From Paenibacillus qinlingensis (GTDB lineage: Bacteria; Bacillota; Bacilli; Paenibacillales; NBRC-103111): 64,000 bases of DNA. Of the stretch, positions 9,155 through 17,828 are shown piece after piece. Positions within the stretch are counted from its first letter, which is position 1; every line of letters begins with the position of its first letter. The translations under genes were made by a program, and so were the position numbers. The stretch lies in NCBI RefSeq assembly GCF_013204845.1, contig NZ_JABMKY010000003.1, forward strand, positions 523,907 to 587,906, read 5' to 3'. Below the pieces are notes generated by a model. The model was not told the DNA's origin. It did not search any database and saw only the letters and a list, made by a program, of their open reading frames with translations.

Positions 9155-9346
9155 CTGGCAAAAATGCAAAAGAGCATTTTTCGAATCGGTTCATTCCTCT
9201 GTTATTGGAAATTGATGCAAATAGGCATCAAATGGGGGTGGTTTCAGGGGTTTTTCCTGAAAAACCTTAAAAAGGTTGCCTATTCGCACGCATTTACTAT
9301 TTTCGATCTTAAATTAGTAGAAAAGGTTGTATTTTTGCATTTTTGA
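9155..9346 (+). repeat. Dispersed intergenic repeat, copy 1 (about 192 bp)
   Basis: This stretch is recognisably similar, in inverted orientation, to 51205-51396. Shared blocks in order are CAAAAATGCAAAAG, TTGATGCAAATAGGCATCAA, GGTTGCCTATT, GCACGCATTT and AGAAAAGGTTG, at nearly the same spacing. Copy 1 also has the perfect arms AAAAATGC/GCATTTTT (9160-9181), and the second block is itself a 7-bp-arm hairpin. No reading frame is shared. It lies in the gap between the ends of two convergent operons. Confidence 0.8.
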
Positions 9347-9759
9347 AAAAGGGAAGTGGTAGCGGGGAGAGTGAGGGGTGAGAGAGTGAGAAGTGAGAAA
9401 TGAGAAATGAGAGTGAAAGGTGAGAGTTAGACCGCATTTCTACGACTCCTTGCCGGTAACCCACGTTGTCCCTTCGCCTTTAACCACCCGTTACTCCGAG
9501 TTTACAGCATCCTGCCTACTACAGCGATAGAACATTTGTCCATGCTACTCCCATTACCGAACCAAACAGCAGTACTGCCGCTGACACGACACCAAAACCC
9601 CGTTCCCACCACAAACATAGACAAAATGAGAGACTCGTATTTGTATACATACTGCCAATTAAAAAAAAGTTGCGAAACGAGGTTCCTCTATTTCTGAGCA
9701 AACGCAGTACATGCGCTGACAGTAACGAAATAGCGGTCTGACGTTCCACAACTTTAAGT
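9347..9759. other. Gene-free stretch with a GA-rich degenerate 7-bp repeat
   Basis: From about 9367 to 9427 the plus strand is almost free of C and repeats a degenerate 7-base unit (GTGAGAA, GTGAGAA, ATGAGAA, ATGAGAG). The rest, to 9759, contains no gene or RNA structure I can support; a 90-codon minus-strand frame over 9519-9791 has no ribosome site and overlaps the probable mtn terminator. Confidence 0.5.
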
Positions 9760-9805
9760 AAAAGGCAGTTTTCGAAAATTAGCCGAAACACGTTCCGTAA
9801 CTGCC
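9760..9805 (-). terminator. Probable terminator of the mtn end of the pro-mtn run
   Basis: Read on the minus strand, GGCAGTT (9805-9799) pairs with AACTGCC (9770-9764), followed by TTTTACTT. The loop is long (28 bases) but has internal pairing. It lies 31 bases past the mtnB stop. Confidence 0.5.
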
Positions 9806-9836
9806 AGGGTAAGTTAGCGGCTACACGTGGAGTTTC

Positions 9837-10472
9837 TTACTTCTTCAGCACATGCAAGCGGTACACATATTCGAACAAGAATTCGAATGCTTCCAGGTGA
9901 CGCTTTGCTTCAAAGGCATTTGCGCCCCAAGCATAGATCCCGTGCTTACGAAGCACGATGCCTGGAATGCGAGGTACGATTGCACCTTCAACAAGTTCAG
10001 CAATACGTGGAATATCCGCATAGTTGGGCAGAATCGGAATCTCGATCTGTGCTTCCTCATCCCAAATGTTGAATGCTTTGATCAACTCAACACCATCGAC
10101 GGGAATGCTGCCGCGTTCTCCATAAAGCTCAGAAGCTAAGTTATTGAAGATTGTGTGTACGTGGAAAATAGCGCCAGCGCCTGTTAAGCGGTAAATCTCA
10201 CTATGGATCAAGGTTTCCGCAGATGGCTTAAGGCTCGTAGCTTCTGTCGGCAAGCCTTTCTCATTGACGAGAAGGAAATCCTCCGGAGTTTGGACCGATT
10301 TATCTCTACCACTAGACGTAATAGCGAAGGTGAAAGCGCTCGGCTCAAAGCCACCAACACGAACAGATAAGTTGCCGCTTGTCGCAGGAAACCATCCGCG
10401 TGCCGCTAAATTTGCTTTAATGTCACGCAATTCAGCGAAAGCATGTTGTTTTTCTTCTAGTAAAATACTCAT
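9837..10472 (-). CDS. mtnB: Methylthioribulose-1-phosphate dehydratase
   Basis: 211 residues, class II aldolase/adducin fold. It dehydrates 5-methylthioribulose 1-phosphate to 2,3-diketo-5-methylthiopentyl 1-phosphate in methionine salvage. Diagnostic segments are GWFPATSGNLSVRV near residue 26, the zinc-ligand stretch IFHVHTIFNN near 97, GVELIKAFNIWDEE, and GIVLRKHGIYAWG near 170 with the third metal histidine region. Length is normal. The start overlaps the mtnX stop by four bases, so mtnW-mtnX-mtnB are tightly coupled. It is the last gene before a gene-free stretch. Confidence 0.92.
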   Translation of the reverse strand: MSILLEEKQHAFAELRDIKANLAARGWFPATSGNLSVRVGGFEPSAFTFAITSSGRDKSVQTPEDFLLVNEKGLPTEATSLKPSAETLIHSEIYRLTGAGAIFHVHTIFNNLASELYGERGSIPVDGVELIKAFNIWDEEAQIEIPILPNYADIPRIAELVEGAIVPRIPGIVLRKHGIYAWGANAFEAKRHLEAFEFLFEYVYRLHVLKK

Positions 10473-11131
10473 TTGACGGGTTCAGCCTCCAATTGCTTAA
10501 TGATATCGAAGAACGTTTCGAAGGGGTGGTACGCATAGCCAAGTTGATCACAACGCTCGATGAGATGCGATCTGGCAAAAATCGTATCCACTAGCTTAGC
10601 ACCTTCAAAATCGGTGATGCTGTCTCCGATAATAATCCGCTCATACCGCTCGGGATCGTAAGAACGAATGATGCTTGTTTTGCACATGCCGCAGTCGGTT
10701 TGACAATGCGCATCACACGGATTCGGCCATAGGATCTCTATGGTTTCACCTTCAAAAGAACTGGCATTGCAATAAATATGATCATCAGGAATCGCAAACG
10801 AACGAAGCAGCGGGTAAATAAAGAAATCAATACCTCCGCTTGTGATCAAAAGGGTAATTCCTTGCTCCTTGCAATAGGAGACAAATTCTTCGAAACCATC
10901 ACGGATGGTCGCATTGTTGATCGCATAGTCCACAATCTCCGATTTGCGTGAGGTAGGCAGAAGGGCAAACATCGCCCCAACACCTTCACGAATAGAGATT
11001 TGCTGTGTCACAATCCGCTCGACGATGCCTTCCCAACCCTCAGGATTGAAATGCTTCATAATCGCTACAATGTTATCGTTAACGGTAATCGTACCGTCAA
11101 AGTCACAAAAGATAATGCGTTCCTTGCTCAT
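10469..11131 (-). CDS. mtnX: 2-hydroxy-3-keto-5-methylthiopentenyl-1-phosphate phosphatase
   Basis: 220 residues, HAD superfamily. It dephosphorylates the enolase product to 1,2-dihydroxy-3-keto-5-methylthiopentene. The HAD motif I is FCDFDGTIT at residues 7-15, motif II LLITSGG near 105, and the C-terminal motif GDSITDFEGAKL near 172. An insert with several cysteines (NPCDAHCQTDCGMCKTS) is a recognised MtnX-family feature. The gene overlaps both neighbours by four bases (mtnW before, mtnB after). Bacillus subtilis has the same W-X-B order. Confidence 0.92.
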   Translation of the reverse strand: MSKERIIFCDFDGTITVNDNIVAIMKHFNPEGWEGIVERIVTQQISIREGVGAMFALLPTSRKSEIVDYAINNATIRDGFEEFVSYCKEQGITLLITSGGIDFFIYPLLRSFAIPDDHIYCNASSFEGETIEILWPNPCDAHCQTDCGMCKTSIIRSYDPERYERIIIGDSITDFEGAKLVDTIFARSHLIERCDQLGYAYHPFETFFDIIKQLEAEPVK

Positions 11132-12396
11132 TCTCTAATCCCCCATGTGTCAATAGCTGATTGTAGCTCTGGATGTGTTTGGGCGTAATCGCGTAAAGTT
11201 TTACCTTGTAAAGTTGCATCGATGGCTTGGCGGAAAGCTTGTCCACCAGCAATTGTTCCCATTGGGTGACCGTGGATACCGCCTCCAGCGTTCACGATAA
11301 CATCCCCTCCGAAATCACGAAGAATGAGCGGTACGAGACCAGGATGGATACCCGCGGAAGGAACCGGGAAGCTTGGTGCTAATTTTAATTCTACATCAGA
11401 CGGAGCCTGATAGGTGTAATCTTTACGTAAATCCTGCGTTAATAGTACATGTTTAATGGCCAAATTCTCTTCCTTCGGCATGACAACGGAGCCATAAGGA
11501 GAAGGGAATAACACCAAATCAGCACCAGCAAGGCGCATTAATTTGCCCAAAAGAACGGAAGGCGAGATGCCGTAGTGTGGCGATGGATACATAGCACCAG
11601 CCATTGCAGGATGTGCCATGATCGGAATGTTGATCTCCGGGTCTGAGCTTAATTCGTGCAGCACATCGAACCCATAAGCCAACACATTAAATAATAAAGC
11701 GTTAGCCCCTTCAGCAATGGCTTTCTTGGCTTGTAAAGCAAGTTTGGAGGTGGAACCTGTCAAATTAACCGCATAGAGCAGCTTTTGACCTGTTTCCTTC
11801 GTGGCTTGCTCAGCTGCTTCGAGACAAATCGCAATGCGCTTCTCCATCGGTGTTAGCGGATTTTCGAATAAAATCTCATCATCCTTGATGAGATCGACGC
11901 CACCAGCCGCTTGTAAGTAAAATTGCTCACGCAAGGCAGGCAGTTCGTACCCGACAACGGATTTGAAAATGCTCATGAGCAGCGGACGTTCATGTACGCC
12001 AAGTAGATCACGAACACCTTGCATCCCAAATTTCGGACCAGGGAAACCAGCGAGGAAATCAGAAGAAAAGGCAAGGTCGATCAGTTTGATTTTGCCATCC
12101 ATAGACAGCTTGCCGAACACGGTCACTAATAGCGCGGGAATATCTCGGCTATAGTTCACATCAGGATAGGCGATGGTGATATCCGCATAACGCCCCGAAA
12201 GAGGTTCACCAGCCGCAGGCTCGTGGACTTCAACGGAAACAACTTTGCCCAAATGCTTCTCCATGGAAGCTTTCTGAGCCTCAGGCAGTTCCGTCCAACT
12301 GCCAACGGTAAGACCAACTGCTATGCCTGTTGCTTTTTTATGAAAATCAGCTTTTTCATCGAAACTCCGATAGGTTGCTAAACAATATGAACTCAT
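11128..12396 (-). CDS. mtnW: 2,3-diketo-5-methylthiopentyl-1-phosphate enolase (RuBisCO-like)
   Basis: 422 residues, a type IV RuBisCO-like protein. It enolises DK-MTP-1-P in the methionine salvage pathway and does not fix CO2. The segment GGVDLIKDDE corresponds to the RuBisCO metal-site lysine/aspartate/glutamate cluster; GGGIHGHPMGTIAGGQAFRQA near the C-terminus is typical of MtnW. The start ATG (12396) follows CAGGTGAAAG on the minus strand. Only 60 bases separate it from proC and I see neither a SAM riboswitch nor a terminator there, so transcription may continue from the proline genes. Confidence 0.92.
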   Translation of the reverse strand: MSSYCLATYRSFDEKADFHKKATGIAVGLTVGSWTELPEAQKASMEKHLGKVVSVEVHEPAAGEPLSGRYADITIAYPDVNYSRDIPALLVTVFGKLSMDGKIKLIDLAFSSDFLAGFPGPKFGMQGVRDLLGVHERPLLMSIFKSVVGYELPALREQFYLQAAGGVDLIKDDEILFENPLTPMEKRIAICLEAAEQATKETGQKLLYAVNLTGSTSKLALQAKKAIAEGANALLFNVLAYGFDVLHELSSDPEINIPIMAHPAMAGAMYPSPHYGISPSVLLGKLMRLAGADLVLFPSPYGSVVMPKEENLAIKHVLLTQDLRKDYTYQAPSDVELKLAPSFPVPSAGIHPGLVPLILRDFGGDVIVNAGGGIHGHPMGTIAGGQAFRQAIDATLQGKTLRDYAQTHPELQSAIDTWGIRE

Positions 12397-12456
12397 AAGG
12401 AACTTTCACCTGCTTTAACTAGAATTCAAACTAACATATAGTCGTGAAAAAATAGA

Positions 12457-13326
12457 TTAGACCGATTTGCCTACAGGACTATTCGCCGCGATTTGCTCGC
12501 CCATCTCTTTGGCGCGTGCAGCGGAAGCGAACACAGCTTGAGCGACAGCTTCGCTGAATTTATAGTGATCAAACGTTTCGATTGAAGCTTGTGTAGCTCC
12601 ATTAGGGGAGGTTACCTTACGACGTAACTCCGCTGGATCTTCCTGTGTATGCTGCACCATGTGGGCTGCGCCTAGGAACGTTTGTAGCGTCAATTGCTTC
12701 GCATCTTCTTCAGAAAGACCGCCTTCGATACCTGCTTTAATCATCGCTTCCATGAAGTAATACACATAGGCAGGACCACTTCCAGATACGCCAGTCAGAA
12801 TTTCTAACTTATCTTCGTCCACAATTGTGACCGTTCCAACCGCTTCAAACATTTGGATAGCAAACTGCTTGAATGTATCATTAACCTTAGAAGAGAAGCT
12901 CATTCCTGTTGCGCCTAATCCGATAGTTGAAGAGGTGTTCGGCATTGTGCGTACGATCGGCATGTTGGTTTGTAAAAGTGTTTCTGCTTTGTCGATGGAG
13001 AGGCCAGCGATAACGGAAATGAGCAGTTGCTTCTCATTCAACATCGGTGCAAGCTCTGCAAAAGCAGTTTCGACATCCTTAGGTTTCATGCAGAGTACAA
13101 CAACGTCAGCATTTCGAATGAATACTTCTTTAGTATCAGGATCTGAAGTTGCCTCCAATCCGTATTCCGAGCGAAGATAAGCTAATCTGTCTTGGTTGGA
13201 ACGATTCATCATATAGACATGCTTAGGATTCGCAACTTCCGTCTGGATAAGGCCTCGGGCGATAGCTTCTGCCATAGACCCTGCGCCTACAAAGGCGATT
13301 TTCGCTTGTGATAACATCGTGGACAT
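12457..13326 (-). CDS. proC: Pyrroline-5-carboxylate reductase
   Basis: 289 residues. It catalyses the last step of proline synthesis, reducing pyrroline-5-carboxylate with NAD(P)H. The N-terminal dinucleotide motif is FVGAGSMAEAIARGL; VLCMKPKDVETAF and RTMPNTSSTIG are family motifs, and GVSGSGPAYVYYFMEAMIKAG with TSPNGATQASIE marks the C-terminal substrate-binding and dimer domain. The ATG follows TAAGGAGGAATG, a strong ribosome site. It lies 27 bases after proA and is part of the proB-proS-proA-proC run. Confidence 0.94.
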   Translation of the reverse strand: MSTMLSQAKIAFVGAGSMAEAIARGLIQTEVANPKHVYMMNRSNQDRLAYLRSEYGLEATSDPDTKEVFIRNADVVVLCMKPKDVETAFAELAPMLNEKQLLISVIAGLSIDKAETLLQTNMPIVRTMPNTSSTIGLGATGMSFSSKVNDTFKQFAIQMFEAVGTVTIVDEDKLEILTGVSGSGPAYVYYFMEAMIKAGIEGGLSEEDAKQLTLQTFLGAAHMVQHTQEDPAELRRKVTSPNGATQASIETFDHYKFSEAVAQAVFASAARAKEMGEQIAANSPVGKSV

Positions 13327-13353
13327 CGAGCATTCCTCCTTAGGATATACGTC

Positions 13354-14601
13354 TTATTCGCGTATTTGTCCGCTTCCGTAAACGCGGTATTTGGTTGAAG
13401 TTAGCGCAGGCAGTCCCATAGGACCACGGGCATGTAGCTTCTGTGTGGAGATGCCGATCTCGGCTCCGAATCCAAACTCAAAGCCATCTGTAAAGCGAGT
13501 CGATGCATTATGATAGACAGCAGCAGCATCCACTTCTTGTAGGAATTTCTCTGCATTGGCAGCATCTTCCGTTACGATACATTCCGAGTGCATCGTGCCG
13601 TAGTTGCGAATGTGAGCTAACGCCTCATCTAGATCCTTAACCACTTTGATGTTTAAAATATAATCTCCGTACTCCGTCCCCCAATCAGCTTGTTCAGCAA
13701 CCAGCATGCTTGGTACCAAAGCTCTTGAAGGCTCGTCACCCCGCAGCTCAACATGAACGCCTTGGAATGCTTCTGCAATCGCAGCTAAATGCTTCTCTGC
13801 AATGGCTTCGTGTACGAGCAAAGTTTCCATACTATTACAAACAGAAGGCCGTTGTGCCTTCGCATTAATCCCGATTCGAATAGCCATATCGAGCTGAGCA
13901 CTTTGATCTATAAAAGTATGACACACCCCTGCACCTGTTTCAATGACTGGGACAGACGCGTTATTGACAACATTTTGAATAAGTGAGTGTCCACCACGTG
14001 GAATTAGCACGTCAATAAGGCCATTCAGCTTCAACATTTCATCGACGGAGCTGCGATCTGCGCTTAGGATTAGTTGCAGGGCATCTGCCGGCAGGTCGGA
14101 TCGCTCTAAAGCTGTATGCAGGACCTCCACAATTTTCTCATTGGATAATAGAGCAGATGATCCGCCACGTAGTACAACTGCATTGCCTGTTTTGAGACAT
14201 AAGCCAGCAGCATCGACCGTTACGTTCGGTCTTGCTTCATAGATAATCCCGATGACGCCTAGTGGTACACGGATTTTGCGAATCCGTAGTCCATTGGGGC
14301 GGTCAAAGGATTCAAGGGTATCGCCAATCGGATCAGGCAACTCTGCGATTTGACGAAGGCCTTCGGCCATCGCCGCAATACGTGTTTCGTTGAGCGCTAA
14401 TCGGTCTAGTAGAGAAGCGCTGGTGCCTTGCTCTTTGCCACGCTGCAAATCTTTGCTATTGGCTTCGATGATCGCTTGTTGCTCCGTAATTAAGGCGTCT
14501 GCCATCAGCAACAAGGCTGTATTCTTTTGCTCTGTTGTGAGATTGCCCATTGATTGAGCAGCTTGCTTAGCAAGTTTGGATTTGTTAATAACTTCACTCA
14601 T
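13354..14601 (-). CDS. proA: Gamma-glutamyl phosphate reductase
   Basis: 415 residues from the ATG at 14601, chosen because AGGAGG (14614-14609) is placed 7 bases before it; a frame extension to 14634 lies inside proS. It reduces gamma-glutamyl phosphate to glutamate semialdehyde, working with ProB. The aldehyde-dehydrogenase-fold protein shows RKIRVPLGVIGIIYEARPNVT and the catalytic cysteine region QRPSVCNSMETLLVH, and ends with a conserved HARGPMGL segment. Its ribosome site overlaps the proS stop codon (TAGGAGG), so translation of the two is probably coupled. Confidence 0.95.
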   Translation of the reverse strand: MSEVINKSKLAKQAAQSMGNLTTEQKNTALLLMADALITEQQAIIEANSKDLQRGKEQGTSASLLDRLALNETRIAAMAEGLRQIAELPDPIGDTLESFDRPNGLRIRKIRVPLGVIGIIYEARPNVTVDAAGLCLKTGNAVVLRGGSSALLSNEKIVEVLHTALERSDLPADALQLILSADRSSVDEMLKLNGLIDVLIPRGGHSLIQNVVNNASVPVIETGAGVCHTFIDQSAQLDMAIRIGINAKAQRPSVCNSMETLLVHEAIAEKHLAAIAEAFQGVHVELRGDEPSRALVPSMLVAEQADWGTEYGDYILNIKVVKDLDEALAHIRNYGTMHSECIVTEDAANAEKFLQEVDAAAVYHNASTRFTDGFEFGFGAEIGISTQKLHARGPMGLPALTSTKYRVYGSGQIRE

Positions 14602-14612
14602 AGGTGAACCTC

Positions 14613-16316
14613 CTAGTTGAAAAAGGATTGGCAATGCGTTAACAATTGTTCAACGTTAAGCTCATAGGCAGAACCGCTGCGTCGTTCTTTACATTCGATA
14701 ATGCGTTCGTTTGCTTTTTTACCAACGGTTAGCCGCAATGGAAAGCCGAGTAAATCGGCATCATTAAATTTCACGCCAGGACGCTCCTCGCGATCATCCC
14801 AGAGAACAGAGAAGCCTGCGCGAGTTAAGGATAGATACAGCTCTTCCGATAAAGTCATTCGAGCTTCATCTTTTACCTGAACAGTTAGCAAATGAATGCT
14901 GTACGGAGCTATGGCGTTAGGCCAACTAATGCCTCGCTCATCCTGATGCTGCTCTATGACGGCAGCCAGCACGCGAGACACGCCTATGCCGTAACAGCCC
15001 ATAATCATCGGCTCGGAGAGTCCGTTCTCATCGGTGAAGGAAGCGCCGAGTGATTCGCTATATTTGGTGCCAAGCTTAAATACGTGCCCAACTTCAATCC
15101 CCTTGGCAAAAGCGAGCTCATGCCCACAGTGGCTACAGTTTTCACCTTGACCGACATTGCGAACATCGGCATACAGGATGTCAGCCAATTCACGCTGAAC
15201 ATCCACGTGCTGAAGATGATAGTCTGCTTCATTGGCGCCAACAACCGCATCCGTTAGACCTTGAATCGAACTGTCCGCAATCAATCTGACAGATGATAGG
15301 CCAATTGGGCCAATAAAACCTGCAATTGAACCTAGTGCAGCAATTTCGGTTTCCGAAAGCATGGTGATTTCATCAACGCCAAGAACGTGCTTCAGCTTTA
15401 TTTCATTGATTTCTAGATCACCACGTATGAGTGCGATCACAGGCTCACCATTCGCTTGTACAGCGACGGATTTGATAATTTGCTGCGGTTCTATGCGAAG
15501 GAATTGACTTAATTGTTTGATACTTGTTATGCCAGGTGTATGAACTTTCGCTGGTTGAGTATTTGGCATCTCAGCCGTTGTCGCGCTTGTGTTAGTAATC
15601 GTCCCAGAAGCTTTCTCCAAATTAGCCGCATACTGACAGGCAGGACAATGTACAATCGTATCCTCACCGACATCCGCCAGTGCCATGAACTCATGCGTAT
15701 CTGTACCGCCGATCGCCCCGGAATCTGCTTCAACAGCACGGAACTGGAGGCCGCAACGTGTAAAAATGTTGACATAAGCGTCAAACATCGCTTGATAACT
15801 AGCATCGAGACCGCTCGTTGAACGATCGAAGGAGTAGGCATCCTTCATTAAGAACTCACGTCCACGTAATAAACCGAATCTTGGCCTGCGCTCATCGCGA
15901 TATTTCGTTTGGATTTGATATAACGTAAGGGGTAACTTTTTATAAGAATGAATCTCATCTTTGACGAGTGTTGTAATAACTTCCTCATGCGTCGCGCCTA
16001 AAGCAAACTCACGGCCGTGTCGGTCTTGGAGTCGCATTAATTCAGGACCATAGACATCCCAACGACCAGAGGCTTTCCATAATTCGGCAGGATGAAGGGC
16101 TGGCATGAGCATTTCTTGTGCACCAGCGCGGTCCATTTCTTCACGCACGATCGTTTGAATATGCCCAAGCGCCTTGAGCCCCAAAGGTAAGTAGGAATAA
16201 ATACCGCTGGATAACTGGCGAATGAGTCCTGCTCGCAGCATCAGTCGGTGACTGGCCGCTTCAGCATCTCCCGGTACATCTCGTAATGTTGGATTAAGTA
16301 ATCGTTGCTGTCTCAT
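14613..16316 (-). CDS. proS: Prolyl-tRNA synthetase (bacterial type with editing insert)
   Basis: 567 residues. It charges tRNA-Pro. N-terminal LRAGLIRQLSSGIYSYLPLG and the class II motif RDERRPRFGLLRGREFLMKDAYSFD are typical of bacterial ProRS. The long middle section (about 225-400) with LIRGDLEINEIKLKHVLG corresponds to the INS editing domain that removes mischarged alanine; the C-terminal anticodon domain contains WDDREERPGVKFNDADLLG. Unusually it is embedded between proB and proA, so the amino-acid synthesis enzymes and the enzyme charging it share one transcript behind the T-box leader. Confidence 0.95.
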   Translation of the reverse strand: MRQQRLLNPTLRDVPGDAEAASHRLMLRAGLIRQLSSGIYSYLPLGLKALGHIQTIVREEMDRAGAQEMLMPALHPAELWKASGRWDVYGPELMRLQDRHGREFALGATHEEVITTLVKDEIHSYKKLPLTLYQIQTKYRDERRPRFGLLRGREFLMKDAYSFDRSTSGLDASYQAMFDAYVNIFTRCGLQFRAVEADSGAIGGTDTHEFMALADVGEDTIVHCPACQYAANLEKASGTITNTSATTAEMPNTQPAKVHTPGITSIKQLSQFLRIEPQQIIKSVAVQANGEPVIALIRGDLEINEIKLKHVLGVDEITMLSETEIAALGSIAGFIGPIGLSSVRLIADSSIQGLTDAVVGANEADYHLQHVDVQRELADILYADVRNVGQGENCSHCGHELAFAKGIEVGHVFKLGTKYSESLGASFTDENGLSEPMIMGCYGIGVSRVLAAVIEQHQDERGISWPNAIAPYSIHLLTVQVKDEARMTLSEELYLSLTRAGFSVLWDDREERPGVKFNDADLLGFPLRLTVGKKANERIIECKERRSGSAYELNVEQLLTHCQSFFN

Positions 16317-16356
16317 GTGTAGGGAGATCCTCGCTTTCTATCTCATAGGTTAAAAG

Positions 16357-17457
16357 TTAGGTTAAAGGAACCCATTCATCGCGGTGAATAACTTCGATGC
16401 GTGACACTTCGACGCGTTTCTGAACTTCGTCGGTGGATAGCCCTGCCGCGGCTTGCACTTGCCAAGCCGCATAATTGACGACGCCGCGGCCCAGCAGCGC
16501 GCCTTCGCTGCAGATCACCTCGACGACGTCGCCGGGGTGGAAGTCGCCAATCGCTGATGTGATACCAGCGGGGAGCAGGCTCTTCCCACCGTTGATCAGG
16601 GCTGCTTTAGCCCCCTGATCAACGATGATTTGCCCTTGGGGCAGCGAGTGGAAGCCGACCCACTGCTTCTTGACCGGCAGATTGTTCAGCGCCGTGTCAA
16701 AGTACGTTCCCTTGCCGGTACCGGCAACGGCAAGGTGCAGATCATCGGGCTCAAGCACGCGCCCGATGAACACCGGCACGCCCCCGCGCATCGCGATGCG
16801 GGCGGCCTCAACCTTGGAGCGCATGCCGCCGGTGCCGACCGCGCTCCCAGAGCCCCCAGCGAAGCTGAACAGCTCATCGCTGATCGCATCTACGCGATCG
16901 ATACGCTGTGCGTTCGCATTCTTACGAGGATCATCCGTGTACAGACCGTCCATATCGGTAATGATGATCAATTTGTTCGCTTTGACCAAATTGCCCACGA
17001 GTGCCGACAATGTATCATTGTCGCCAAATTTCAATTCATCCACCGAGACGGTGTCGTTCTCGTTAATAATAGGGACGACGCCACGCTGCAGAAGCTCGTC
17101 AATCGTCATCATCGCGTTCTGCACGCGCTTGCGGTTGGAGAAGTCGTACCGGGTCAGCAGGATTTGCGCCACGCTTATGCCGTGGGACGCGAATGCTTCA
17201 TGGTACGCCTGCATTAAGAGCGCTTGGCCGACGGCTGCGGCGGCCTGCTTCTCGTGCAGCACCTTGGGCCGTGTGCGGTAGCCAAGGGAGGTGAAGCCTG
17301 CGGCGACTGCGCCAGATGTCACGAGCAGCACTTGGCTGCCGCTGCGCTGCAATTGCGCGAGTTCGGCCGCAAAAAAGCGTATTTTATCCGGGTTCAATCC
17401 ACCCGTATCTGAGGTTAATGAGGAGCTGCCGATTTTGACTACGATTCGCTGAGTCAT
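16357..17457 (-). CDS. proB: Glutamate 5-kinase
   Basis: 366 residues from the ATG at 17457, with AAGGA 10 bases before it; the open frame extends to 17625 but that part is T-box leader sequence. It phosphorylates glutamate to start proline synthesis. The amino-acid kinase domain has VVKIGSSSLT at its start, LLVTSGAVAAGF, PIINENDTVS and GTGGMRSKVEAARIAMRGG. The C-terminal region (about 275-366) is the PUA domain of two-domain ProB. The part from about 16440 to 17400 is visibly G+C-richer than the adjoining proS and proA genes. Confidence 0.94.
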   Translation of the reverse strand: MTQRIVVKIGSSSLTSDTGGLNPDKIRFFAAELAQLQRSGSQVLLVTSGAVAAGFTSLGYRTRPKVLHEKQAAAAVGQALLMQAYHEAFASHGISVAQILLTRYDFSNRKRVQNAMMTIDELLQRGVVPIINENDTVSVDELKFGDNDTLSALVGNLVKANKLIIITDMDGLYTDDPRKNANAQRIDRVDAISDELFSFAGGSGSAVGTGGMRSKVEAARIAMRGGVPVFIGRVLEPDDLHLAVAGTGKGTYFDTALNNLPVKKQWVGFHSLPQGQIIVDQGAKAALINGGKSLLPAGITSAIGDFHPGDVVEVICSEGALLGRGVVNYAAWQVQAAAGLSTDEVQKRVEVSRIEVIHRDEWVPLT

Positions 17458-17494
17458 ATTCATCCCATCCTTCGGTTTCCAACTATGTAGATAC

Positions 17495-17760
17495 AAAAAA
17501 AGACTCCCGCCCTTAAAACATAAGGACGAAAGTCTGTTGCTTCCGCGGTACCACCTTAGATTAGCGCATATCAAATAGAAGCGCTCAACTCTAGATTCCC
17601 TGTATAACAGTAGGGCTCTGTTCAACTCATCGTTGACGGTTCAGGGGCGGGTTCGGATTCGGTTCACGGCAAGCTCTCTCAGTCAATGGAGCTTACTCCC
17701 TGGTTACGTGCGGCACGATTCTTACTATTCCCATCATAACGTTGCTGTTTGGAATTAATT
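17495..17760 (-). promoter_or_regulatory. T-box leader of the proB-proS-proA-proC operon
   Basis: On the minus strand, the T-box core AAGGTGGTACCGCGG (17557-17543) precedes a terminator hairpin (AGACTTTCGTCCTTA / AAGGGCGGGAGTCT, then seven T, 17535-17495). A Stem I start with GATGGGAATAGTA lies near 17737-17725 and the GAGAGAGC element near 17679. The specifier loop is probably GAACCCGCCCC (17654-17644), which contains Pro codons CCC or CCG. T-boxes read the charging state of the cognate tRNA, so this leader should turn the operon on when tRNA-Pro is uncharged. The exact specifier codon is my reading of the alignment and is not certain. Confidence 0.88.
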
Positions 17761-17766
17761 CTATCT

Positions 17767-17796
17767 AGAATAGCATGGTAAGCGAGACTTTGTAAA
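17767..17796 (-). promoter_or_regulatory. Sigma-A-type promoter of the pro operon
   Basis: On the minus strand TTTACA (17796-17791) and TATTCT (17772-17767) are 18 bases apart, placed just upstream of the T-box Stem I. Confidence 0.6.
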
Positions 17797-17828
17797 GGAG
17801 CAAAAGGCCAGAATCCCGTATAATAGCT

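Noticed and set aside
9519..9791. 90-codon minus-strand frame with hydrophobic stretch
   Set aside because: No ribosome site, and its start overlaps the probable mtn terminator. Could be a decayed gene, but not supportable.
11128..12396. mtnW as a genuine CO2-fixing RuBisCO
   Set aside because: Sequence and mtnX/mtnB context indicate the RuBisCO-like enolase of methionine salvage.
12397..12456. SAM riboswitch before the mtn genes
   Set aside because: The gap is only 60 bases and shows no S-box core.
17458..17625. N-terminal extension of ProB
   Set aside because: That frame is the T-box leader with its terminator; ProB of normal length starts at 17457.
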